A stretch of DNA of 64,000 bases, from contig NZ_JAFLQZ010000011.1 in NCBI RefSeq assembly GCF_017313265.1, positions 122,642-186,641 on the forward strand. Reading direction: 5' to 3'. This DNA is from Hymenobacter telluris (GTDB lineage: Bacteria; Bacteroidota; Bacteroidia; Cytophagales; Hymenobacteraceae). The position numbers and the translations under genes were made by a program. Of this stretch, positions 50,640 to 57,385 are shown piece after piece. The notes under the pieces are model-generated. The model did no database searches. It was not told the origin of the DNA and was given only the letters and a program-made list of their open reading frames with translations. Each line of letters begins with the position of its first letter. Within the stretch, counting starts at the first letter, position 1.

Positions 50640-51617
50640 CTATTTCTTTTTCAATCCCAGCTCAATCAACCGCTCGTTCAGGAATTCACCGGCCGTAATG
50701 TCTGCTTCCTTCTTGGGGTTGTCGGGCGTCACGCAGCTTTCGAGGGCGGCGAGGCTCATTTCCGAGCGGGGGTGCATGAAAAACGGCACCGAGTAGCGCG
50801 ACGAGTTCATCTTTTCGCGGGCCGGGTTCACTACGCGGTGAATGGTGCTTTTCAGCACGCCGTTGGTAAGGCGCTGGAGCATATCGCCCACGTTCACCAC
50901 AATCTGGTCGGGCAGGGCCGTAATCGGAATCCATTTGCCGTCGCGGCGCTTCACTTGCAGGCCGTCGGCGCTGGCGCCCATGAGCAAGGTAATGAGGTTG
51001 ATGTCGCCGTGCTCGGCGGCGCGTACGGCATCGGCCGGCACGGCATCCGGGTCTTCGATGGGGAAGTAGTGAATTGGGCGCAAAATGCTGTTGCCGTTGC
51101 GCACCTTATCATCGAAGTAATTTTCGGGCAGCTCCAGGTACAGCGCAATGGCGCGCAACACGTCTTTGCCGGCGGCTTCCAGGGTGCGGTACGTGGTGAA
51201 AGTGCTCTTCTGGAAAGTGGGTACTTCCTCGGGCCAGATGTTGGCGGGGTACTCTTTGCCAATTGGGTCGGTGGCGTCTTCCACTTCCTGGCCGACGTGG
51301 TAGAACTCCTTCAGGTCGCCGGTGTTGCGGCCTTTGGCGTGCTCCTTGCCTTTGCTGATGTAGCCGCGCTGGCCTGCCAGTTCCGGGTTTTCGTAGCGCT
51401 GCTTGTTTTCGTCGGGCAAGGCAAAGAACGATTTCACGTCGGTGTACAGGGCCTGGGTTTGCTCTTCGGTAAGGCCGTGGTTTTTCAGAGCCACAAACCC
51501 GATGTTCTGGTAGGCTTCACCGAGCTGTTGTACGAAGCGGGCTTTGCGTTCTGGGTCGCCGGAGCGAAAGTCAGCGAGGTCGAGGGAGGGAATTTCTTCC
51601 AGCAGTTTGTCTTCCAT
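50640..51617 (-). CDS. Isopenicillin N synthase-like 2-oxoglutarate/Fe(II) oxygenase
   Basis: A 325-aa non-haem iron oxygenase of the IPNS/plant-type 2OG family. The N-terminal DIOX_N region is PSLDLADFRSGD...NIGFVALKNHGL. The iron triad is His203-x-Asp205 in AEHGDINLIT and His260 in STIHRVV, and the 2-oxoglutarate-binding RxS is RYSVPFF near 274. All ligands are present. Bacteroidota commonly encode such genes without a linked peptide synthetase, so beta-lactam synthesis is not indicated. The substrate is unknown. The ATG at 51617 gives MEDKLLEEIPSLDL. Confidence 0.92.
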   Translation of the reverse strand: MEDKLLEEIPSLDLADFRSGDPERKARFVQQLGEAYQNIGFVALKNHGLTEEQTQALYTDVKSFFALPDENKQRYENPELAGQRGYISKGKEHAKGRNTGDLKEFYHVGQEVEDATDPIGKEYPANIWPEEVPTFQKSTFTTYRTLEAAGKDVLRAIALYLELPENYFDDKVRNGNSILRPIHYFPIEDPDAVPADAVRAAEHGDINLITLLMGASADGLQVKRRDGKWIPITALPDQIVVNVGDMLQRLTNGVLKSTIHRVVNPAREKMNSSRYSVPFFMHPRSEMSLAALESCVTPDNPKKEADITAGEFLNERLIELGLKKK

Positions 51618-51632
51618 CTTGGAAAATCACTA

Positions 51633-51640
51633 TACTTTTG
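51633..51640 (+). promoter_or_regulatory. Bacteroidota-type promoter of the lipoprotein gene
   Basis: TACTTTTG at 51633-51640, with TTTG at 51606-51609 as a possible -33 element 27 bp upstream (start to start). The same spacing is seen at 59633/59660. The ATG is at 51767, so the leader would be about 120 nt. Confidence 0.45.
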
Positions 51641-51766
51641 GACAATGAATAGGTGCCATGCAAGGTACTCAAAAAACGTACGATGTTTTATTGGAGGCGT
51701 TGCCTGACTAGGTAGCAAACAGTGGCACAACAAACTAATTCCCGTTTCCCTTCCTAAATTTCTCTT

Positions 51767-52603
51767 ATGCGTATCTCTATTTTGTTGCTGAGTGGTATTG
51801 TTCTGGCCGGCTTAGCGGCCTGTGACACCGCTAAACAAGCCACCGAAGCTACTTCTTCTACCACGCCTACCAGCACTACCCCCACCGTGTCGGCAGCGGC
51901 CATCGAGAAAAATGGTATTCGCCTGACGCCCTTCCTCGATTCGCCGAAGTACCCTACGGCCCAGTTGCGCCTCACCACGCCAGCGGCTGGTTCTACGGTG
52001 CCTAGTGGTGCGGTGCCGTTCAAGTATGAGCTAACCAACTTCCTGCTCACCAAGATGACCGGCGGCATGCACGGCGAGGAAATGGCCAATTCCATGAAAG
52101 GCCAGCACATCCACAACATCGTGGACAACGAGCCGTACTCGGCGCACTACGAAACCAGCTTCACCAAAAATATTGTGGATGGGCAGCACGTGGTATTGTC
52201 GTTTCTGTCGCGCTCCTACCACGAGAGCCTCAAGCACCGCGGCGCCTATGACCTGCGCCTGGTTACGGTTGGTAAACTGCCCTCCAATGCGCCGGCTCCC
52301 ACCTTCGACCTGAAAGCGCCGCACCTGTTCTATAGCCGCCCCAAAGACGTGTACAGCGGCAAAGACGCCCAAAAGGTAATGCTGGATTTCTACCTTGTTA
52401 ATACCACGCTGGAACCTGGCGGCACGCAGGTACGGGCTACCATCAACGGCAACGAGTTCATGCTCGACCAGTGGGCGCCCTACATGATGGAAGGCCTGCC
52501 CATGGGCGAAAACACGGTGAAGCTGGAACTGCTGGATGACAACGGCAAGCTGATTCCGGGGCCGTTTAACTCCGTGACCCGTACTTTCTCGTTGCAGCCA
52601 TAG
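51767..52603 (+). CDS. Hypothetical lipoprotein with HIH motif
   Basis: A 278-aa exported lipoprotein. The signal MRISILLLSGIVLAGLAAC has lipobox LAAC with Cys19. A Ser/Thr-rich linker (22-45) follows. The mature domain has LRLTTPAAGSTV, PFKYELTNF, GQHIHNIVDNEPY near 120-132, SFLSRSYHESLK and HLFYSRPKDVYSG, and closes with a beta region (VRATINGNEFMLDQWAPYM). The GQHIH-N/V-IVD pattern resembles DUF4399-like domains. Function is unknown; it is probably an envelope protein, possibly with a metal bound at the two His. It lies upstream of the Kai module but has its own promoter. Confidence 0.75.
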   Translation: MRISILLLSGIVLAGLAACDTAKQATEATSSTTPTSTTPTVSAAAIEKNGIRLTPFLDSPKYPTAQLRLTTPAAGSTVPSGAVPFKYELTNFLLTKMTGGMHGEEMANSMKGQHIHNIVDNEPYSAHYETSFTKNIVDGQHVVLSFLSRSYHESLKHRGAYDLRLVTVGKLPSNAPAPTFDLKAPHLFYSRPKDVYSGKDAQKVMLDFYLVNTTLEPGGTQVRATINGNEFMLDQWAPYMMEGLPMGENTVKLELLDDNGKLIPGPFNSVTRTFSLQP

Positions 52604-52761
52604 TTAATCTGCGAAAATCTGCACCTTTGTTGGTATTGCTCGGGCAAACTTTGGGGTTGAATTGACAGCGCCACTTGCTTGGTTCAGCAGGCATTAATTG
52701 GACCTTCTATAAGCGTACCCCACCTACGCCAACGTATTGTGGGCTGTCACATTTTCACTCT

Positions 52762-54501
52762 ATGCAAGATAATATCACAGCTTCTGCGCCGCTGGCTATG
52801 CTCCCCAAGGCTCCTTCGGGTATCGATGGCCTCGATGAAATAACCGAAGGCGGGCTACCGAAGGGCCGGCCAACGCTGATTTGCGGTAGTGCTGGCTGCG
52901 GCAAAACGCTGATGGGCATTGAGTTTCTGGTGCGCGGGGCCCTGGCCTACCATGAGCCCGGCGTGCTGATGGCCTTTGAAGAAACTTCCGAAGAACTAGC
53001 CGCTAACGTAGCCTCCTTAGGGTTCGATTTGCCGGCGTTACAGGCTCAGAAGCTCCTGCGCGTAGACCACGTGCACGTAGACCGTTCCGAAATCGAGGAA
53101 ACCGGCGAGTACGACATGGAAGGCCTGTTCATCCGGCTGGGCTACGCCATCGACTCCATTGGGGCTAAGCGGGTGGTGCTCGATACTATTGAGTCGTTGT
53201 TTTCGGGGTTTTCCAACCAAGCCATACTGCGCTCAGAAATCCGGCGGCTGTTCCGCTGGCTGAAAGACAAAGGCGTAACCACCATCATCACGGCGGAGCG
53301 CGGCGACGGTTCCCTGACTCGGCAGGGCCTGGAAGAATACGTTTCCGACTGCGTGATTCTGCTCGACAACCGCGTCATCGACCAGATTACCACCCGGCGG
53401 CTGCGCATTGTTAAATACCGCGGCAGCACCCACGGCACCAACGAATACCCGTATCTGATCAGCGAAGATGGTATTTCGGTGCTGCCAGTTACCTCCCTTC
53501 GCCTAGAGCACAAAGTATCAGACCAGATTGTATCAACGGGGATTTCGGCGCTAGACGAGATGTTTGGCCGGCGCGGGTTCTACCAAGGCAGCAGCGTGTT
53601 GCTAACGGGTACGGCCGGTACGGCCAAAACCACGTTGGCGGCAGCATTTGCCCAAGAGGTGTGCCAGGCGGGCGGGCGGTGCCTGTATTTTGCCTTCGAA
53701 GAGTCGCCGCACCAACTGATCCGGAATATGCTTTCGGTGAATATCGATCTGGAAGCACACGTTCGGGAAGGTAATCTGATGATTGAAGCCTCCCGGCCGA
53801 CGCTCAACGGACTGGAACGACACTTGGTAACCATCCATAAACTGGTGCGCGACTTCCAGCCAACGGCCGTAGTGATTGACCCCATCAGCAACCTCATCAG
53901 CGTCGGGAACGTGAATGAGGTGCGCAGTATGCTCACCCGGCTGATTGATTTTCTGAAGGTAAGCAACATCACCGGGCTGTTCACCTCCCTTATCAGCGGC
54001 AGTATGCAGATGGACACAACCGAGGAGGGAGTGTCGTCGTTGGTGGACACGTGGATTAGCGTGCGCGACCTGGAAGGTGTGGGAGAGCGGAACCGGGGGC
54101 TAAGCATTCTGAAGTCGCGCGGAATGGCCCACTCCAATCAAGTGCGCGAGTTTATAATCACCGACAAAGGCATTGAGCTCTTGGATGTTGTGGTGGGCCC
54201 AACCGGTATTATAACCGGAGCTAGCCGCTTGGTGCGGCAGTTGCAGGAGCAGGCCCAGGAGGTGTCAGCCCGGCAGGAATTGGCCCGCAAAGACCGGGAA
54301 TTGGAGCGCCGCCGCCGAGTACTAGAGGCCACTATTGCCAATCTGCGCACCGAGTTCGAGTCGGTGGAAGAAGAGTTTCGGCAGTTGAACAACGAAGAGC
54401 ACGACCGGCAGAAAGGCCAGGTTATGGACCGGGTAAAGGCGGCCCGTGCTTTTTCTCCGTCGGATACTTCGACTCCCAACAATCAGCAACCTAATTCATA
54501 A
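52762..54501 (+). CDS. kaiC: KaiC-like two-domain ATPase/kinase
   Basis: A double RecA-type ATPase of 579 aa. CI (about 10-245) has Walker A GSAGCGKT near 40-47, the catalytic Glu pair in MAFEETSEE and RRLRIVKYRGSTHGTNEYP at the end. CII (about 250-490) has GTAGTAKT at 283-290, in which the Gly before the P-loop Lys is Ala. The catalytic pair is in YFAFEESPHQL, and the phospho-acceptor region DTTEEGVSSLVDTW has Ser425-Ser426 at the places of Ser431-Thr432 in cyanobacterial KaiC. A predicted coiled coil (about 500-560) follows. The ATG at 52762 (MQDNITASAP) is preferred to the TTG at 52675. It heads a tight cluster with two kaiB genes, a histidine kinase and a response regulator. Confidence 0.95.
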   Translation: MQDNITASAPLAMLPKAPSGIDGLDEITEGGLPKGRPTLICGSAGCGKTLMGIEFLVRGALAYHEPGVLMAFEETSEELAANVASLGFDLPALQAQKLLRVDHVHVDRSEIEETGEYDMEGLFIRLGYAIDSIGAKRVVLDTIESLFSGFSNQAILRSEIRRLFRWLKDKGVTTIITAERGDGSLTRQGLEEYVSDCVILLDNRVIDQITTRRLRIVKYRGSTHGTNEYPYLISEDGISVLPVTSLRLEHKVSDQIVSTGISALDEMFGRRGFYQGSSVLLTGTAGTAKTTLAAAFAQEVCQAGGRCLYFAFEESPHQLIRNMLSVNIDLEAHVREGNLMIEASRPTLNGLERHLVTIHKLVRDFQPTAVVIDPISNLISVGNVNEVRSMLTRLIDFLKVSNITGLFTSLISGSMQMDTTEEGVSSLVDTWISVRDLEGVGERNRGLSILKSRGMAHSNQVREFIITDKGIELLDVVVGPTGIITGASRLVRQLQEQAQEVSARQELARKDRELERRRRVLEATIANLRTEFESVEEEFRQLNNEEHDRQKGQVMDRVKAARAFSPSDTSTPNNQQPNS

Positions 54502-54509
54502 CCCTGCTT

Positions 54510-54842
54510 ATGGAAAACCAAGCCGCCGCCAATACTGAGGCACCTGAGGAGGATTATTGGGAACTACGCCTGTACGTGGCTGGCCAAACCGCCAAATCGG
54601 TGGCCGCCTTGGCGAACCTGCAAAAATATTGTGAGCAGCACCTGGTTGGCCGGTATCGGCTGGAAGTCATCGACTTGCTGGTGAACCCGCAACTGGCCGA
54701 AGGGGACCAGATTCTGGCCATTCCAACCTTAGTGCGTAAAGTGCCGGTTCCAATCCGCAAAATCATTGGCGACCTTTCCAACGAGGAGCGCGTACTGGTT
54801 GGGCTCGACATTCGGCCGGCTGGCCACCCTATAACTCGCTAG
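54510..54842 (+). CDS. kaiB: KaiB, first copy
   Basis: A thioredoxin-like clock protein that binds phosphorylated KaiC rings after a fold switch. This 110-aa copy closely follows cyanobacterial KaiB: LRLYVAGQTAKSVAAL, LEVIDLLVNPQLAEGDQILAIPTLVRK and IRKIIGDLSNEERVLVGLD. The IGDLS...VL-GLD end and the ILA(T/I)PTL region are hallmarks. A short acidic 16-residue N-tail precedes the fold. It starts eight bases after the kaiC stop codon and its own stop is one base from the next kaiB, so the three are one operon. Confidence 0.96.
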   Translation: MENQAAANTEAPEEDYWELRLYVAGQTAKSVAALANLQKYCEQHLVGRYRLEVIDLLVNPQLAEGDQILAIPTLVRKVPVPIRKIIGDLSNEERVLVGLDIRPAGHPITR

Positions 54843-54843
54843 C

Positions 54844-55158
54844 ATGGAGGTTGACGAAAACCCGCCGTTTGGCGAGAAAGAGTATCTGCTGCATCTGTAT
54901 ATTGCAGGAGCCACTCCTAACTCAACCAAGGCGGTGCGCAACATTAAGGAAATCTGTGAGTTGTATTTGGAAGGGCGGCACGAGCTATTGATTATCGACA
55001 TTTATCAGCAGCCGGAGCTAGCCCAAGGCGAACAGCTTATTGGTATTCCTACTCTCATTAAAAAGCGCCCCGGCCTGATTCGGCGGCTGGTCGGTGACTT
55101 ATCGGACCGGCCACGGGTGCTGGCGGCGCTGGGACTGCCCGCCACCCCGCCGCGCTAA
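54844..55158 (+). CDS. kaiB: KaiB, second copy (diverged)
   Basis: 104 aa, same fold: LLHLYIAGATPNSTKAV, LLIIDIYQQPELAQGEQLIGIPTLIKK, IRRLVGDLSDRPRVLAALGL. It differs from the first copy through much of the first half, and has an Ala-Leu-Gly ending rather than Gly-Leu-Asp. Conservation is strongest around the PTL segment and the GDLS motif. It may bind KaiC differently, serve another ring, or bind the following kinase. The ATG is two bases after the first kaiB stop codon. The next gene follows after 9 bp. Confidence 0.94.
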   Translation: MEVDENPPFGEKEYLLHLYIAGATPNSTKAVRNIKEICELYLEGRHELLIIDIYQQPELAQGEQLIGIPTLIKKRPGLIRRLVGDLSDRPRVLAALGLPATPPR

Positions 55159-55167
55159 TTTTCACTC

Positions 55168-56874
55168 ATGTCCGCTTCTGCCTCGCCTACTCCCTCGGAT
55201 CTGACTCGTGAAAACGAGGAACTGCGTCATCGGCTGCAAGAAGCTGAGGACTTGATTCATGCAGTGCGGACTGGTGCCGTTGATGCCTTGGCTATTCAAA
55301 GCCCCGATGGCCCGCGCATCTTCACGCTACAAGGCGCCGACGAGAGCTACCGCACCCTCATCGAGCAAATGAGTGAGGGAGCCATGCTACTCAACCAAGA
55401 TGGTACCATTCTGTACTGCAATGCCTGCCTGGCGAGTTGGTTGCGGCGGGGCTTAGAGGAAGTAATCGGGCAGTCGTTTGCCGTTTTTATTCCGCGCGGG
55501 TTTCAGGTGTATTGGGCGGCTTTGCTGGCCCAGGGGTGGGCCGGGCACGGCAAGGGCGAAGTGCCACTGCAAACCAAAGGCGGTGCGTTGCGGCCCCTGG
55601 CGCTTTCGTTGCAAGTACTGACTTTCAGCGAGGCGCCCGTAGTGGCCGTTATTGCCACCGATCTGTCGGCGCAGCGCGAAATCAGCAATATTCAGGCGCT
55701 GGTTGCCGAGCAGAACGTGGTAATTGACCGCAAGAACGAAGAAATCCGGTTCCAGGAGTCGGCCCGGATGGTGGTGGAGCGCGCCGCCGCCGAGGCCAAC
55801 CGGATGCTGGAAGGAATTCCGCAGATTGCCTGGACTGCCAATCCTTACGGCCAAACCACTTACTTCAACCGCCGCTGGTTTGATTTTACGGGCCAGCCCG
55901 ACCAATTGCTATGGAAGTACCGCTGGGAAGACTACCAGCACCCCGAAGATGCAGAGCAAGCCGGCGAGCTGTGGGAAAGCTGCTTGCGTACCGGCGACGC
56001 ATTTGAAGCCGAGTTTCGGCTCCGCGACCGGGCAGAAAACTACCGCTGGATGCTAAGCCGCGCTTTTCCTTCGCGCAACGAGCAAGGTGATATTATCCAG
56101 TGGATTGGCACCTGCACCGATATTCATGAGCACAAGCTGGACCTGGAGCGGATTGACTTGGCGCAGCAGCAGCTTCAGTTGAAAAATGCCCAGCTAACCC
56201 GCGTCAATATAGACCTGGACAACTTTATCTACACGGCCTCGCACGATTTGCGGGCCCCCATTACCAACATCGAGGGGCTGTTGCAGGCACTGCTGACCGA
56301 ACTGCCCGATGGTGGCGCCGACGTGCAGCCTATCATGAATATGATGCAGGATTCGGTGGACCGCTTCAAGCGCACCATCGACCACCTGACTACTATCACG
56401 AAGCTGCAAAAGGAAAACGACCAGCCAACGGCCTCCGTCGATTTAGCTTACCTGATAGAGGAAGTCCGGCTGGATTTGCAGCCGCAAATCCAGGAGGCAA
56501 ATGCCCGGGTTTCGGTGGATGTGCGAGAGTTTCCCATGATTTCGTTTGCCGAGAAAAACCTGCGCAGCATTGTGTACAACCTGCTCAGCAACGCCGTGAA
56601 GTACCGTTCTCCCAACCGAGACCTGCACATTCGTATCCGGTGCCGGCCAGCTGGTGAGTATGCCTTGCTTACGGTGCAGGACAACGGTTTGGGCATTCCT
56701 GCTACCAGCAACGAGAAGCTGTTTGGTATGTTTGAGCGCCTGCACGACCACGTAGAAGGGAGCGGCATGGGCCTCTACATTGTCAAGAAAATAGTGGAAA
56801 ACGCTGGCGGCAGCATTGAGGTAGTAAGCCAGCTTGATGTAGGTTCCACTTTCTCCGTCTATCTTGGAAGGTGA
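55168..56874 (+). CDS. PAS sensor histidine kinase linked to Kai genes
   Basis: A 568-aa soluble kinase with no transmembrane helix. An N-terminal coiled segment (ENEELRHRLQEAEDLIHAVRTGAVDALAI) precedes PAS1 (about 60-170: LIEQMSEGAMLLNQDGTILYCN) and PAS2 (about 210-320: WTANPYGQTTYFNRRWFDFTG and PAC-like EAEFRLRDRAENYRWML). The HisKA has the phospho-acceptor His359 in TASHDLRAPITNIEG. The ATPase has NLLSNAVKYRSP (N box), VQDNGLGIP and GSGMGLYIVKK. The tail ends in GSTFSVYLGR. The segment before PAS1 resembles other KaiC-associated kinases of bacteria outside the cyanobacteria. Likely the output of KaiC/KaiB, analogous in position to SasA. Confidence 0.93.
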   Translation: MSASASPTPSDLTRENEELRHRLQEAEDLIHAVRTGAVDALAIQSPDGPRIFTLQGADESYRTLIEQMSEGAMLLNQDGTILYCNACLASWLRRGLEEVIGQSFAVFIPRGFQVYWAALLAQGWAGHGKGEVPLQTKGGALRPLALSLQVLTFSEAPVVAVIATDLSAQREISNIQALVAEQNVVIDRKNEEIRFQESARMVVERAAAEANRMLEGIPQIAWTANPYGQTTYFNRRWFDFTGQPDQLLWKYRWEDYQHPEDAEQAGELWESCLRTGDAFEAEFRLRDRAENYRWMLSRAFPSRNEQGDIIQWIGTCTDIHEHKLDLERIDLAQQQLQLKNAQLTRVNIDLDNFIYTASHDLRAPITNIEGLLQALLTELPDGGADVQPIMNMMQDSVDRFKRTIDHLTTITKLQKENDQPTASVDLAYLIEEVRLDLQPQIQEANARVSVDVREFPMISFAEKNLRSIVYNLLSNAVKYRSPNRDLHIRIRCRPAGEYALLTVQDNGLGIPATSNEKLFGMFERLHDHVEGSGMGLYIVKKIVENAGGSIEVVSQLDVGSTFSVYLGR

Positions 56875-56952
56875 TTTTTCAGTGCCAGGCTACGGGTGGA
56901 GCGGTTCAGTGTTCGTCGCCCTCGTAGTTCGTTTTGTCAACCAATATAATTC

Positions 56953-57375
56953 ATGCAGAAGCTTACCTGCGCTTTGTTGGTCGATGATGACCAAACTACC
57001 AACTACCTCAATCAACTGTTACTGAAGCGCTTGGACGTGACTGACAGGCTGTTGGTGGCCCTAAACGGGCATGAAGCCCTGAAGCTGCTGGAAGTACATT
57101 GCCACGAAGCCAGCCTGGAATGCCCCATGTTGATTTTGTTGGATGTGAAGATGCCCGTGATGAACGGGTTCGAATTCCTGGAAGCTTACGCGCAACTTCC
57201 TATTCCAAACAAGCAGGCTATCATCATTGTGATGCTCACCACGTCGTTGCACCCCCAAGATGTAGGCCGCCTGGAGCATCTCAACATTGCTGGTTTCCTG
57301 AACAAGCCCCTCACGCGGGAGAAAGTTGATTCCATTCTCCAGGACCACTTCAACCGGCATCTGCCCAGCGCCTGA
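56953..57375 (+). CDS. Single-domain response regulator
   Basis: A stand-alone 140-aa receiver. The acidic pair is VDDD (about 10-13), the phospho-acceptor is Asp64 in LILLDVKMPVMNG, the Thr is in IVMLTTSLHP, and the Lys is in FLNKPLT. No DNA-binding or enzymatic output domain is attached. It lies 78 bp after the Kai-linked kinase on the same strand and is the natural partner of that kinase. It may act by protein binding. The ATG at 56953 gives MQKLTCALLVDDDQ. Confidence 0.93.
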   Translation: MQKLTCALLVDDDQTTNYLNQLLLKRLDVTDRLLVALNGHEALKLLEVHCHEASLECPMLILLDVKMPVMNGFEFLEAYAQLPIPNKQAIIIVMLTTSLHPQDVGRLEHLNIAGFLNKPLTREKVDSILQDHFNRHLPSA

Positions 57376-57385
57376 AGGTGCACCG

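Noticed and set aside
50475..51707. 410-codon plus-strand frame opposite the oxygenase
   Set aside because: Overlaps both the terminator and the oxygenase gene; the H-x-D...H iron ligands are on the minus strand.
52675..52761. TTG start adding 29 residues to KaiC
   Set aside because: The ATG at 52762 precedes the conserved fold and the extension is unlike KaiC.
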